DNA of 64,000 nucleotides from assembly GCF_018138085.1 (NCBI RefSeq), contig NZ_CP073105.1, positions 2,108,001-2,172,000 on the forward strand. The letters run 5' to 3'. The notes beneath the pieces were generated by a model. That model did no database searches. It was not told the origin of the DNA and was given only the letters and a program-made list of their open reading frames with translations. Of this stretch, positions 1-13,336 are shown in pieces. The position numbers were made by a program, and so were the translations under genes. This stretch comes from Stutzerimonas stutzeri. GTDB lineage: Bacteria > Pseudomonadota > Gammaproteobacteria > Pseudomonadales > Pseudomonadaceae. The number at the start of each line of letters is the position of its first letter. The stretch's first letter is position 1.

Positions 1-105
1 CAGCTTGCCGCTGAATTGGAGCGGAGTCGGGTAAGTCATGTATCGCGGCGCAACCTGATCGTAACGATGGATCAGATCGGCATCCCAGCGAATGGCGTCG
101 AGCAT
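1..105 (-). CDS. hemN: Oxygen-independent coproporphyrinogen III oxidase HemN, 5' end only
   Basis: Reading leftward from the ATG at 105, the first 35 codons give MLDAIRWDADLIHRYDQVAP and continue to the window edge. This matches the conserved N-terminus of Pseudomonas HemN (the RYD..xPRY..YPT pattern). HemN is a radical SAM enzyme that converts coproporphyrinogen III to protoporphyrinogen IX without oxygen, supplying haem under low oxygen. The catalytic CxxxCxxC motif lies outside the window. The gene diverges from nadE, and an ANR-type box with a spaced -10 lies just upstream. Its position near the cbb3 oxidase genes fits a shared low-oxygen role. Identification rests on a short N-terminus plus this context. 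Confidence 0.85.
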   Translation of the reverse strand, partial: MLDAIRWDADLIHRYDQVAPRYMTYPTPLQFSGKL

Positions 106-135
106 CTCACGTTCTCGGTTGAGTGCGGTGACGGG

Positions 136-177
136 ATTCTAGGATGCACGCCGCTGCGCAGACTTGACCTGTATCAA
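136..177 (-). promoter_or_regulatory. ANR/FNR-dependent promoter of hemN
   Basis: Read toward hemN, 177-164 is TTGAT-ACAG-GTCAA, which matches 9 of the 10 specified bases of the FNR/ANR consensus TTGAT-N4-ATCAA. A -10-like TAGAAT sits at 141-136. The box centre (about 170.5) is then about 41 bp from the expected start point near 129, the spacing of class II FNR-activated promoters. The leader would be about 24 nt. ANR control of hemN is known in P. aeruginosa; here it is inferred from sequence. Confidence 0.8.
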
Positions 178-297
178 GCGAGTCCGGTCCGACAGGGATG
201 CCACGATTAGTGGTACGTCGCAGGAGATTTATTCGCTCGATTGTGGTCGATTAGTCAAACTAGCATTCCGAATCGCTCACTCGCACAGGAGACACTC

Positions 298-1125
298 ATG
301 CACGCCCGCCAGCAAGAGATCGCTGCCGCACTCAAGGTCTGCCCACCCTTCGATGGTCCAGCCGCTGTACAGGCCGAAATCGACAGGCGGGTGGCCTTCA
401 TCCAGTCGTGTTTGCGCGACTCCGGGATGAAGACGCTGGTTCTCGGTATCAGCGGTGGCGTGGACTCGACCACCGCAGGGATGCTCGCACAGCGCGCGGT
501 TGAAGGCATGCGTGCCGCCGGGGAGGGCGACGATTACCGCTTCATCGCGGTCCGCCTGCCGTATCAGGTTCAGCATGACGAAGACGAGGCACAGCTGGCG
601 GTCGATATGATCAAGCCGGACGAGTGTCATACAGTCAATATCGGCGCCGCCGTGCTGGGGTTGTCGCGGGCGACCGAGGCGCTTGAAACGCTGACGCCGG
701 AGAAGAGGGATTTCGTGCTCGGCAACACCAAGGCGCGGATGCGCATGGTGGCTCAGTACACGATTGCCAATGCGCGCCAGGGGCTGGTGATCGGCACCGA
801 CCATGCGGCCGAAGCGGTGATGGGTTTTTTCACCAAATTCGGCGACGGTGCCTGTGACCTCACACCGCTGGCGGGGCTGGTCAAACATCAGGTCCGTGAG
901 CTGGCGGCCGCGCTAGGCGCACCCGAGCAACTGGTCAAGAAGGTCCCGACCGCCGATCTCGAGGATCTGTCGCCCGGCAAGCCGGACGAAGCCGCGCATG
1001 GCGTGACCTACCAGAACATCGATGCCTTTCTGCAGGGCCAGCCGGTACCGGACGAGGCGGCGCAGATCATTATAGACACCTACGACAAATCGGCGCACAA
1101 GCGTCAGCTACCGAAAGAACCTTGA
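298..1125 (+). CDS. nadE: NH3-dependent NAD+ synthetase NadE
   Basis: The product is 275 residues, the same length as E. coli NadE, and catalyses the ATP- and ammonia-dependent conversion of deamido-NAD to NAD+ in the cytoplasm. The N-type ATP pyrophosphatase P-loop SGGVDST is near residue 50. The conserved segment [20 protein letters not shown] is near residue 165, and [15 protein letters not shown] lies toward the C-terminus. There is no glutaminase domain, so free ammonia is the likely donor. The ATG at 298 follows an AGGAGA-like ribosome site; an upstream in-frame TTG at 241 has none. The gene stands alone, divergent from hemN and convergent with the TauE-like gene. Confidence 0.95.
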   Translation: MHARQQEIAAALKVCPPFDGPAAVQAEIDRRVAFIQSCLRDSGMKTLVLGISGGVDSTTAGMLAQRAVEGMRAAGEGDDYRFIAVRLPYQVQHDEDEAQLAVDMIKPDECHTVNIGAAVLGLSRATEALETLTPEKRDFVLGNTKARMRMVAQYTIANARQGLVIGTDHAAEAVMGFFTKFGDGACDLTPLAGLVKHQVRELAAALGAPEQLVKKVPTADLEDLSPGKPDEAAHGVTYQNIDAFLQGQPVPDEAAQIIIDTYDKSAHKRQLPKEP

Positions 1126-1179
1126 GCGAGAGCGGGCAGGCGGCTGGCCGGGGCGTATGCGTCCGCCTGCGCGCGGGCA

Positions 1180-1908
1180 TCAGTGGTGATGCTGGGTGGC
1201 GGGCTGCGATTCGACAGTGGCGCCGCCATGGCCCATCAACCATTGCTGATGCGGGCCGGGAAGCGTCCACAAGCCGAAAAGGATTACGGTCACGCCGCCC
1301 GCGATTCGCACACCGCGCTTGCGCAGCAAGGCCATGAGTCGTTCAGCGGCCAGGCCGGTGGCCAGGAGCACGGGCCACGTGCCCAGGCCGAAAGCCAGCA
1401 TCAACAACGCGCTTTCCGTCGCATTGCCCTGGCTTGCCGCCCATAGCAGGGTGCTGTAGACCAGGCCGCAAGGCAGCCAACCCCAGAGCGCGCCGAGCAA
1501 CAGAGCGCGAGGCACGCTCTTGACGGGCATCAGGCGACTGGCGAACGGTTGGATATGGCGCCACAGGCCTCGGCCTATGGCCTCGACACGCGTCAGGCCG
1601 CTCCACCAGCCAGCCAGATAAAGCCCCATGGAGATCAGCAGCAGCGCAGCAACGATGCGCAAGGCCAAGGCTGCCGGGCTGTTGGCTACCGCCCATCCGG
1701 CAAGGCCGATGAGCAGACCCGCGGCGGCATAGCTGAGCACCCGCCCCAGGTTATACGCCACCAGCAGACGTAAGCGCTTGGCGCGCTGCTCCGCCGGGAT
1801 CGCCATGGTCAGGGCGCCCATCAAGCCGCCACACATGCCGAGGCAGTGGCCGCCCCCCAGCAGGCCGAGTACTAGCGCCGAAACCAGCAGTGGCAGGAGG
1901 TCAGCCAC
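1180..1908 (-). CDS. TauE/SafE-family (DsbD-like) membrane protein
   Basis: This is an integral membrane protein of about 242 residues with roughly six hydrophobic segments. The first carries GGGHCLGMCGGLMGAL, and a later segment carries WLPCGLVYS, giving paired cysteine motifs typical of the DsbD/UreH-like transmembrane family. The C-terminus ends in three histidines. Homologous genes commonly lie at the end of ccoGHIS clusters, so a role in copper or thiol handling during cbb3 assembly is plausible but inferred. The GTG at 1908 is chosen because it overlaps the ccoS stop (GTGGCTGA), which suggests translational coupling. An in-frame ATG at 1926 would add six residues. Confidence 0.8.
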   Translation of the reverse strand: MADLLPLLVSALVLGLLGGGHCLGMCGGLMGALTMAIPAEQRAKRLRLLVAYNLGRVLSYAAAGLLIGLAGWAVANSPAALALRIVAALLLISMGLYLAGWWSGLTRVEAIGRGLWRHIQPFASRLMPVKSVPRALLLGALWGWLPCGLVYSTLLWAASQGNATESALLMLAFGLGTWPVLLATGLAAERLMALLRKRGVRIAGGVTVILFGLWTLPGPHQQWLMGHGGATVESQPATQHHH

Positions 1909-2107
1909 GATCGGATTTCTCCTCATCGCGTCCGTCGGCCTGTTCGATGCCGGCTCGATGCTTCGGGTCTTCCTCGTCAAACAGGATGCTGTGCGCCGGG
2001 CCATCGAGATCGTCGTACTGACCGCTGTCGACCGCCCAGAAGAATATCCAGATGGCCAAAGCAACGAGAATCACGGCGACAGGAATCAGTATGTAAAGCG
2101 CGGCCAT
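1901..2107 (-). CDS. ccoS: cbb3 oxidase maturation protein CcoS
   Basis: This is a 68-residue protein with a single N-terminal membrane helix (ALYILIPVAVILVALAIWIF) followed by FFWAVDSGQYDDLDGPAHSI, the hallmark of CcoS/FixS. CcoS is needed to insert cofactors (haem and CuB) into CcoN in bacteria where it has been studied. The acidic C-terminal tail (DEEDPKHR...DEEK) is variable. The ATG at 2107 has a GGAGG site upstream. The gene lies 56 bp after ccoI and overlaps the next gene. Confidence 0.93.
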   Translation of the reverse strand: MAALYILIPVAVILVALAIWIFFWAVDSGQYDDLDGPAHSILFDEEDPKHRAGIEQADGRDEEKSDRG

Positions 2108-2163
2108 GGGGCCTCCAGTAACGGTACGGCAGGAGTATCGGAACAGGCCTATCCTACGCCAGG

Positions 2164-4584
2164 CTAGGCGGACTGTCGGTTGTTGGGCGTGCGGGCCAGG
2201 CGCAAGGCATTGAGCACCACCAACAGGGAGCTGGCCGACATGCCCAGCGCCGCCCAGAGCGGTGTGACCCAACCGATGGCCGCGAACGGCAGGATCAAAC
2301 CGTTATACAGACTCGCCCAGGCGAGGTTCTCGATAATGATTCGGCGGCTGCGGCGCGCTACCACGAAGGCCTGCGCCAGGCTGTCGAGGCGATTGCTGAG
2401 CAGGACGGCATCGGCGCTCGTCTTCGCCAGGTCTGTCGCCGAGCCCATGGCCACGCTGATATCGGCGGCGGCCAGGACCGGTGCGTCATTGACGCCGTCA
2501 CCGAGCATCAGCACCCGGTGTCCTTCGTCTTGCAGCCGCTGCAGATGGTTAAGCTTGTCGGTCGGCGTCATACCACCGTGCGCCGACTCGATGCCGAGTT
2601 GTCGCGCGATCTCGCCGACCATTGGCGAACTGTCGCCGGACAGCAGCACGGTCTTCCAGCCGCGGCGCTTGCAGGCTTGCAGCAGGGCAGGTGCGTCCTC
2701 GCGCAAACGGTCGCTCAGTACCAGCCACGCCAGCGGCTCTCGTGAGTCGCCCAGCAACAGCCACTGGCCCTCGTCGCCTGGAATGGCCGGAGCGCTCCCG
2801 CCATAGCCGGCCGCGACGAAATCGGGCTGGCCAATACGCAGCGTACGGCCGCCGACCGAACCCTGCAGGCCCAGGCCTGGAACGCTCTCGACCATGTCGG
2901 CGGCTTGCGGTGCCCGGCCGAATGCCTTGGCGATCGGGTGTTCCGAACGGTTTTCCAGCGCTGCGGCAAGTTCCAGGCAGGTGTCGGCGTTCAGTCCAGC
3001 CAAAGGCCGCACTTCGCCCAGGGTCAGGCGGCCATCGGTCAAGGTGCCGGTCTTGTCGAAAATGACCGTGTCGATGTGATTGAGCCCTTCGAGCACATGG
3101 CCGCGCGTGAGCAACAGCCCGAGCTTGTGCAGCGTTCCGGTGGCGGTGGTCAAGGCGGTCGGCGTTGCCAGCGACAGCGCGCAGGGGCAGGTCGCAACCA
3201 ACAGGGCGAGGACGATCCAGAAGGCACGCTGCGGATCGATCTGCCACCAGACGATGCCGACAATGGCGGCACTCAGCAGGACGATGACCAGAAACCACTG
3301 TGCGACCCGATCGGCCAGTTCCGCCAGCCGCGGCTTATCCGACTGGGCCCGCTCCAGCAGACCGACAATGGCAGACAGACGAGTATCGTCACCCAACGCC
3401 TGGACTTCTACGGTCAGGCCGCCCTCAACGTTAAGCGTGCCCGCAGTCACGGTATCGCCGCTGCTTCTGGCGTGTGGTAGGTATTCGCCGGTAAGCACCG
3501 ATTCGTCGATGCTCGATTGCCCGCTGACGATACGGCCATCTGCAGGGATCAGTGTGCCGGGCTGCACCAGTACCCGGTCGCCGACCTGTAGCTCGCTGAG
3601 CAGAATGCGCGTCGTTTGGCCGTGCTCATCGAGCTTCAGGCAGGACGCCGGTAGCAGGTTGACCAGCTGTGCGGTTGCGGTGGCAGTGCGCTCGCGGGCG
3701 CGCCGCTCGAGAAATCGACCGGCTAGCAGGAACAGCGCGAACATGCCCACCGCGTCGAAATAAAGCTCGCCCTGACCGGTCACGGTTGACCAGATACCCG
3801 CAACGTAGGCGCCACCGATGGCCAGTGAAACGGAGACATCCATGGTCAGATGCCGGGTCCGCAGGTCTCTCAGCGCGCCCTTGAAAAAATCGGTGCAGCA
3901 ATAGAAGACGATGGGTGTGGTCAGCAACAGCGCCGTCCAGCGCAGGATACTGGCCATGCCGGCTGACAGATCGATGTTGAACTCAGGCCAGGTGGCCATG
4001 GTTGCCATCATCACTTGCATCCACAGCAGCCCGGTCACCCCCAACTGGCGCATGCTGCGCCGGTTTTCCTGGGCGAGACGCTCTGCCGCCTGGTCGGCCT
4101 GGTAAGGGTGTGCGGCGTAACCGATGCGTCTCAGCTCGGCGAGCAGCTCGCTGAGCGGCATGGATGCATCGTTCCAGCGTACCCGCAGACGGTGATTGGA
4201 GAGATTGAGGCTGGCCTCGGTAATGGCGTCGAGGCCACGCAGGTGCTTTTCGATCAGCCATCCGCAAGCGGCGCAGCTGATGCCTTCAATCAGCAGGGAC
4301 GTACTGGCCTGCTCGCCTTCGTGCTGCACGAACGGTTGCTGTACATCCTGGCGATCGTAAAGCGCCAGCTCATCAGTCAGTGCTTGCGGCAAGGCGCCTG
4401 GATTGGCGGAGGTGTCGCTGCGGTGCAGGTAGTAGCTTTCCAGGCCGCCCTGGACGATCGCCTCCGCAACGGCCTGGCAGCCCGGACAACACAGCGCCCG
4501 TTGCTCATCGAGCACACGGGCGTGAAAGGCACTGCCGGCGGGAACCGGCAGCCCGCAGTGATAGCAGGGGGTTGGGCTTGCCAT
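2164..4584 (-). CDS. ccoI: Copper-transporting P1B-type ATPase CcoI for cbb3 assembly
   Basis: This 806-residue P-type ATPase exports Cu(I) to the periplasm for CuB insertion into cbb3 oxidase. The N-terminus has a cysteine-rich extension (CYHCGLPV, CCPGCQAV) typical of CcoI/FixI, then a heavy-metal-associated domain with CAACGW near residue 105. Eight membrane segments follow. The intramembrane metal site is CPC (ATCPCALSLATPTA), the phosphorylation motif is DKTGTLT, and the hinge is MLGDGVNDAPVL. It lies between ccoH and ccoS with an 8 bp gap to ccoH, so it is probably cotranscribed. It belongs to the assembly-type (CopA2-like) group rather than the copper-resistance group. Confidence 0.95.
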   Translation of the reverse strand: MASPTPCYHCGLPVPAGSAFHARVLDEQRALCCPGCQAVAEAIVQGGLESYYLHRSDTSANPGALPQALTDELALYDRQDVQQPFVQHEGEQASTSLLIEGISCAACGWLIEKHLRGLDAITEASLNLSNHRLRVRWNDASMPLSELLAELRRIGYAAHPYQADQAAERLAQENRRSMRQLGVTGLLWMQVMMATMATWPEFNIDLSAGMASILRWTALLLTTPIVFYCCTDFFKGALRDLRTRHLTMDVSVSLAIGGAYVAGIWSTVTGQGELYFDAVGMFALFLLAGRFLERRARERTATATAQLVNLLPASCLKLDEHGQTTRILLSELQVGDRVLVQPGTLIPADGRIVSGQSSIDESVLTGEYLPHARSSGDTVTAGTLNVEGGLTVEVQALGDDTRLSAIVGLLERAQSDKPRLAELADRVAQWFLVIVLLSAAIVGIVWWQIDPQRAFWIVLALLVATCPCALSLATPTALTTATGTLHKLGLLLTRGHVLEGLNHIDTVIFDKTGTLTDGRLTLGEVRPLAGLNADTCLELAAALENRSEHPIAKAFGRAPQAADMVESVPGLGLQGSVGGRTLRIGQPDFVAAGYGGSAPAIPGDEGQWLLLGDSREPLAWLVLSDRLREDAPALLQACKRRGWKTVLLSGDSSPMVGEIARQLGIESAHGGMTPTDKLNHLQRLQDEGHRVLMLGDGVNDAPVLAAADISVAMGSATDLAKTSADAVLLSNRLDSLAQAFVVARRSRRIIIENLAWASLYNGLILPFAAIGWVTPLWAALGMSASSLLVVLNALRLARTPNNRQSA

Positions 4585-4591
4585 CGACCGG

Positions 4592-5095
4592 TCAGTAGCT
4601 CAGTTCGAGCTTCTGTCCGGTAACGATTTCCTTCTCTTCGAACAGACGCCAGTCCTGGTCGCCCTCACGACCGAGCAGTTCGACGAAACGTCTGCCGGTA
4701 ACCGGCTCTTGCATCTGGCCTTGGTAAAAGCCGTTGCCCTGGGGCTGGAGCACAATGCGGCGATCGCGTTCGGGCTGCGTCGGCGAAATCAGGTTGAGCA
4801 CCAGTTGCTGGGGCCCGCTGTTACCACTCAGTTGCACTTCGGCCAGCCCGCGCTCGTCGTTGAGCGTCACCTGCGCGCGCACTTGCAGGCGCTCGGCGAG
4901 CTTTTCTCGCTCCAGCGACTGGTTGATGCCCTTGCCGGCGTCGTAGTAATTGTCCGACACCAAGGTGTCGGAGTTGCGGATCGCGACGGTCAGCATCGTC
5001 GTGCCGAGGACTACCGAGAGCAGCAGAATGCCAATGACGAACCAGGCCCAGAATTGCGTATACCAACGGGTGTTCTCGTGGTCTGAGGTGCTCAT
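4592..5095 (-). CDS. ccoH: cbb3 oxidase assembly protein CcoH (FixH family)
   Basis: The product is 167 residues. A cytoplasmic start [20 protein letters not shown] leads into one membrane helix near residues 18-40, then a periplasmic FixH domain with the conserved D.YY.AGKGIN pattern ([17 protein letters not shown]). CcoH binds CcoN/CcoP assembly intermediates in organisms where it has been studied and is required for a stable complex. The gene lies 11 bp downstream of ccoG and 7 bp upstream of ccoI in the ccoGHIS block. Confidence 0.93.
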   Translation of the reverse strand: MSTSDHENTRWYTQFWAWFVIGILLLSVVLGTTMLTVAIRNSDTLVSDNYYDAGKGINQSLEREKLAERLQVRAQVTLNDERGLAEVQLSGNSGPQQLVLNLISPTQPERDRRIVLQPQGNGFYQGQMQEPVTGRRFVELLGREGDQDWRLFEEKEIVTGQKLELSY

Positions 5096-5106
5096 GTACT
5101 ACCTAT

Positions 5107-6519
5107 TCAGCGAATGCTCGGGCCGATGAAGCGGCTGTCCGATGCATCTTCTATGGATGAGTCATCTGCCGATCTTACGTGGAAGACGATTTCGTTGGTG
5201 CTGGAGCGAAGCTGCTCCGGTGCCACCGACAGTTCCACCGGGATGGTGACGAGTTCGCCGGCTTCGGCATGAACTTCGCGGCGCCCTTCGTACTGCAGGC
5301 CATCCAGCCCGGTGGCTTCGATGATGAACGTCTGCTCGTTTTGCGCCTTGTTCATGACCTTCAGCGTGTACACGTTCTCGATCCTGCCTTGCTCGTTCTC
5401 GCGATACAGCACACGATCCTTGAGCACGTCGAGCTTGACCAGCGAACGGTCGCTGACCGCATAGCCGAACACGCTCATCATCGCGATCAGCGCGACGGCA
5501 TAGCCGATCAGGCGCGGCCGCACGAGGTGGGTCGTCTGTCCGGACAGGTTGTGTTCCGTGGTGTAGCTGATCAGTCCGCGTGGGTAATTCATCTTGTCCA
5601 TGATGGTGTCGCACGCATCGATACACGCAGCGCAGCCAATGCACTCGATCTGCAGGCCGTCGCGGATGTCGATGCCGGTAGGGCAGACCTGGACGCACAT
5701 TGTGCAGTCGATGCAGTCGCCGAGCCCCATGGCCTTGTAATCGGCGTCCTTCTTGCGCGGGCCGCGGCGCTCGCCGCGACGCGGGTCGTAGGAGACGATC
5801 AGCGTATCCTTGTCGAACATCACGCTCTGGAAGCGTGCGTAGGGGCACATGTAGATGCACACCTGCTCGCGCAGATAGCCGGCGTTGCCATAGGTCGCCA
5901 GGGTGAAGAAGCCCACCCAGAATGCCGCCCAGCCGCCAACCTGAAGCGTGAACAGGTCGGGCACCAGGTCGCGTATGGGGGTGAAGTAACCGACGAAAGT
6001 AATGCCGATCGCCAGCGAGACGAAGAGCCAGATCGAATGCTTGGCCAGCTTGCGCAGGAATTTGTTGGCATTCATCGGCGCCTTGTCGAGCTTCATGCGC
6101 TGGTTGCGGTCACCCTCGGTGACTTTCTCCGCCCACATGAATACCCAGGTAAAGACACTTTGCGGACAGGTGTAGCCGCACCAGACACGGCCGGCGAAGA
6201 CAGTGATGAAGAACAGTCCGAAGGCGCAGATGATCAGCAGCGCCGAGAGCAGGATGAAATCCTGCGGCCAGAACGTGGCGCCGAAGATGTAGAACTTGCG
6301 CTCCGGCAAATCCCACCACACCGCCTGGCGCCCGTTCCAGGTCAGCCATACTGTTCCGAAATAGAGAATGAAAAGCAGGCCGCCGCCAACGAGCCGCAAA
6401 TTGCGGAACAGGCCGGTGAAGGAGCGGGTGTAGATCTTTTCGCGAGCGGCGTAGAGGTCGGATGAAGCATTGACCTTCGAGGGGGGCGTCACGTCACGAA
6501 CGGGAATTTGCTGGGACAT
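5107..6519 (-). CDS. ccoG: CcoG (RdxA/FixG), polyferredoxin for cbb3 maturation
   Basis: The product is 470 residues with about five membrane segments and two ferredoxin-like cluster motifs: CIDCTMCVQVCPTGIDIRDG and then CIGCAACIDACD, near residues 265-305. Further conserved cysteines occur in GYTCPQSVF and CIYMCPYARFQ. The C-terminal third is a periplasmic beta-rich domain of FixG type. CcoG is reported to reduce Cu(II) to Cu(I) so that CcoI can transport it. It is the first gene of ccoGHIS and follows the proximal ccoP across a 136 bp gap that contains a hairpin. Confidence 0.95.
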   Translation of the reverse strand: MSQQIPVRDVTPPSKVNASSDLYAAREKIYTRSFTGLFRNLRLVGGGLLFILYFGTVWLTWNGRQAVWWDLPERKFYIFGATFWPQDFILLSALLIICAFGLFFITVFAGRVWCGYTCPQSVFTWVFMWAEKVTEGDRNQRMKLDKAPMNANKFLRKLAKHSIWLFVSLAIGITFVGYFTPIRDLVPDLFTLQVGGWAAFWVGFFTLATYGNAGYLREQVCIYMCPYARFQSVMFDKDTLIVSYDPRRGERRGPRKKDADYKAMGLGDCIDCTMCVQVCPTGIDIRDGLQIECIGCAACIDACDTIMDKMNYPRGLISYTTEHNLSGQTTHLVRPRLIGYAVALIAMMSVFGYAVSDRSLVKLDVLKDRVLYRENEQGRIENVYTLKVMNKAQNEQTFIIEATGLDGLQYEGRREVHAEAGELVTIPVELSVAPEQLRSSTNEIVFHVRSADDSSIEDASDSRFIGPSIR

Positions 6520-6549
6520 CGATTACGTACCACGGCGGAAGGGTGAGTG

Positions 6550-6575
6550 TCCCGGTCGATACATGCCGACCGGGA
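6550..6575 (-). terminator. Hairpin between ccoP and ccoG
   Basis: A 9 bp perfect stem, TCCCGGTCG (6550-6558) with CGACCGGGA (6567-6575), encloses an 8 nt loop. It lies in the gap between the proximal ccoNOQP genes and ccoG. No U-tract follows on the leftward strand, so it is more likely a partial terminator, attenuator or mRNA-stabilising element that lowers ccoGHIS expression relative to the oxidase genes. Confidence 0.5.
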
Positions 6576-6655
6576 TCTTTGCTTACCTGCTGCGAATGGT
6601 ACGCCTCGACAGTCGAAGGCAGGTGCGACCGTCGGTCGCGCCTGGATCGTTCGGA

Positions 6656-7573
6656 TCAGTTCTCCGACTGGTGGGAGAGGCTGTACACGTAAGCGGCCAG
6701 CAGGTGCACCTTGTCGTTGCCAAGGTGGTCTTGCTGGGCTGGCATCCGGCCGTTCCGGCCATAGCGCAGGGTCTGTTGGATCTGTCCGAAGCTCGAACCG
6801 TATAGCCAGATGTTGTCGGTCAGGTTCGGCGCGCCCATGGCGTGCGTACCTTTGCCTTCAGGACCATGACAAGCTACACAATTGGTTGCGAAGATTTTTT
6901 GACCCTGCTCAACGTCGGCGTTGATCCCTTCTGGAATATCACGACCGGAAAGGCTGCGAACGTAGGCTGCCACGTTGCGAATACCTTCCTCGCCGATCAC
7001 GTCGCGCCATGCCGGCATGGCTGCCTGACGGCCGCCCATGATGGTGGTCTTGATGGTCTCGGGCTCACCGCCGTACAGCCAGTCGTTATCGGTCAGGTTG
7101 GGGAAGCCATAGGCACCCTTGGCGTCCGAACCATGGCACACCGAGCAGTTGGAGGCGAACAGGCGGCCGCCCATTTTCAAGGCCTGCGGATCCTGTGCGA
7201 CTTCTTCCACCGGCATCGCTGCGAACTTGGCGTAAAGCGGACCGTATTGCTCGTTCGCCTTGTCCATTTCGCGTTGCCATTCCTTCACCTGGGTCCAGCC
7301 GCCTTCGTAGCCCGGCAGCATGCCTTTCCAGTTACCCAGGCCCGGATACAGCGCCAGGTAGCCGAGAGCGAAAAGCACCGTGGCGACGAACAGCATGAAC
7401 CACCAGCGTGGCAGCGGGTTGTCGTATTCCTCGATGCCGTCATAGGAATGGCCAACGGTTTCTTCGGTACTGTCGTGGCGTTGTCCCTTGCGAGTCGCGA
7501 GCAGCAGCCAGACCAGTGCGGCAATGGTCCCCAGGCTCAGCAGGGTGATGTACCAACTCCAAAACGTGGTCAT
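6656..7573 (-). CDS. ccoP: cbb3 cytochrome c oxidase subunit III, dihaem cytochrome c (proximal set)
   Basis: This 305-residue subunit accepts electrons from soluble cytochromes and passes them to CcoO. Two N-terminal membrane helices (residues about 5-25 and 58-78) flank the segment [11 protein letters not shown]. The periplasmic part has two c-type haem sites, CSVCHG (near 143) and CVACHG (near 231), with axial-methionine regions AAMPAW and GRMPAQ. It ends the ccoN-O-Q-P set nearest to ccoG. The ATG at 7573 directly abuts the ccoQ stop (TAAATG). Confidence 0.96.
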   Translation of the reverse strand: MTTFWSWYITLLSLGTIAALVWLLLATRKGQRHDSTEETVGHSYDGIEEYDNPLPRWWFMLFVATVLFALGYLALYPGLGNWKGMLPGYEGGWTQVKEWQREMDKANEQYGPLYAKFAAMPVEEVAQDPQALKMGGRLFASNCSVCHGSDAKGAYGFPNLTDNDWLYGGEPETIKTTIMGGRQAAMPAWRDVIGEEGIRNVAAYVRSLSGRDIPEGINADVEQGQKIFATNCVACHGPEGKGTHAMGAPNLTDNIWLYGSSFGQIQQTLRYGRNGRMPAQQDHLGNDKVHLLAAYVYSLSHQSEN

Positions 7574-7756
7574 TTATTTCTTACTCCTGGAAGCTTCTTC
7601 ATCACGCTTGTTGGTGTCGGGCTCGTCCGCGAAGGGCAGGTTGGCGGCTTCATCGAAGCCTTTCTTGCGCTTGCTGCTATAAGCCCAGAGCACGACACCG
7701 ACGAAGGCGACGAAAACAAGAACGGTGCCCAGACCGCGAAGAGTCCCGATATCCAT
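7574..7756 (-). CDS. ccoQ: cbb3 oxidase small subunit CcoQ
   Basis: This is a 60-residue single-span protein, MDIGTLRGLGTVLVFVAFVG..., with the membrane helix at about residues 8-27, then the typical WAYSSKRKKGFDEAANLPF segment and a charged tail. CcoQ stabilises the interaction of CcoP with the CcoNO core in species where it has been studied. It lies between ccoO and ccoP only in this proximal set; the distal set has no equivalent gene. Short gaps on both sides imply cotranscription. Confidence 0.93.
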   Translation of the reverse strand: MDIGTLRGLGTVLVFVAFVGVVLWAYSSKRKKGFDEAANLPFADEPDTNKRDEEASRSKK

Positions 7757-7762
7757 GGTGCG

Positions 7763-8374
<612 letters not shown>

Positions 8375-8386
8375 TTATCCGTTCCT

Positions 8387-10171
<1,785 letters not shown>

Positions 10172-11107
10172 TTACTGCTTCGCCAGCCGTTCTGGCTGTT
10201 GCGAGAGGCTGTACACGTAAGCGGCCAGCAGATGCACCTTGTCGTTGCCCAGGTATTGCTCCTGTGCCGGCATCTGACCGTTGCGTCCGTGACGAATGGT
10301 TTGTTGCAGCTGAGGCAAGCTGGAGCCGTATATCCAACCCGCCGGATTGGTCAGGTTAGGTGCGCCCATGGCGGCTGTTCCGGTACCTTTTTCGCCGTGG
10401 CATACCGAGCAGGTCTGGGCATACACCTGGGCGCCCGCGCCGACATCCGCGACTGTGCCCTCCGGCAGCGGTAGCCCGGCCAGCCCATTACGCACGTAGG
10501 CGGCGACGTTCTTCACGCCTTCCTCGCCGATCACTTGGCCCCAGGCCGGCATGGCCGCTACGCGACCGTGCAGGATGGTGGTCTTGATTGTCTCGGCATC
10601 GCCGCCCCAGCGCCATTCACGGTCGGCCAGGTTAGGAAAGCCAACGGCCCCCTTGGCGTCGGATCCGTGGCAAACCGCGCAATGGTTGGCGAATAGACGA
10701 CCTCCGATTTTCAGCGCGCGCTCGTCCTGTGCGACCTGAGCGACATCCATAGCCGAATAGCGGGCGAAAATCGGGCCGAATTTGGCGTCGGCCTGTTCGA
10801 CTTCGCGCTGCCACTGTTTGGTCTGGGTCCAGCCGTCCTCGTAGCCAGGCAATACGCCTTTCCAGTTACCCAGGCCCGGGTAAAGCGCCAGATAGAGGAT
10901 GCCGAATACGAGCGTGCCGATGAACAGCAAGAACCACCAGCGGGGCAGAGGGTTGTCATATTCCTCGATACCGTCGAAGGAATGCCCCATGGTCTTGTCG
11001 GTCGTACCGGCGGACTCGCCTTTTCGGGTGGCGAAGATCAGCCAGAACAGAGCGACAATGGTGCCCAGCGTCAGCAGGGCGATGTAACCACTCCAGAAAG
11101 CGTTCAT
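10172..11107 (-). CDS. ccoP: cbb3 cytochrome c oxidase subunit III, dihaem cytochrome c (distal set)
   Basis: The product is 311 residues, paralogous to the proximal CcoP, with two N-terminal membrane helices around [11 protein letters not shown]. The two haem sites are CAVCHG (near 143) and CSVCHG (near 233), with AAMPAW and GQMPAQ as axial-Met regions. It differs from the proximal copy mainly in the linker after the first haem domain ([20 protein letters not shown]). It closes the distal ccoN-O-P set, where it follows ccoO after a 99 bp gap that contains a hairpin in place of ccoQ. Confidence 0.95.
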   Translation of the reverse strand: MNAFWSGYIALLTLGTIVALFWLIFATRKGESAGTTDKTMGHSFDGIEEYDNPLPRWWFLLFIGTLVFGILYLALYPGLGNWKGVLPGYEDGWTQTKQWQREVEQADAKFGPIFARYSAMDVAQVAQDERALKIGGRLFANHCAVCHGSDAKGAVGFPNLADREWRWGGDAETIKTTILHGRVAAMPAWGQVIGEEGVKNVAAYVRNGLAGLPLPEGTVADVGAGAQVYAQTCSVCHGEKGTGTAAMGAPNLTNPAGWIYGSSLPQLQQTIRHGRNGQMPAQEQYLGNDKVHLLAAYVYSLSQQPERLAKQ

Positions 11108-11118
11108 TTGTTACTCCC

Positions 11119-11144
11119 GGGCAGCCCGAACGCTCGAGCTGCCC
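11119..11144 (-). promoter_or_regulatory. Hairpin in the ccoO-ccoP gap of the distal operon
   Basis: GGGCAGC (11119-11125) and GCTGCCC (11138-11144) form a 7 bp stem with a 12 nt loop in the 99 bp space between ccoO and ccoP. In the proximal operon this position holds ccoQ. No CcoQ-like reading frame remains here. The hairpin sits about 12 nt upstream of the ccoP start and could influence ccoP translation or transcript stability. Confidence 0.4.
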
Positions 11145-11206
11145 CGCGATGTTTATTCCCTGACGGCTGCCGCTGCAGCGCGTCGTTCTCGATAGCCTGG
11201 TCGGTC

Positions 11207-13253
<2,047 letters not shown>

Positions 13254-13336
13254 GTATGGGCTTCCATCCACGGTAATGAGCATGTTTTTTTGTTGCGTTG
13301 AGCAGACAGTTCTTTCATTGAAAAGCGGGGGCAAGG

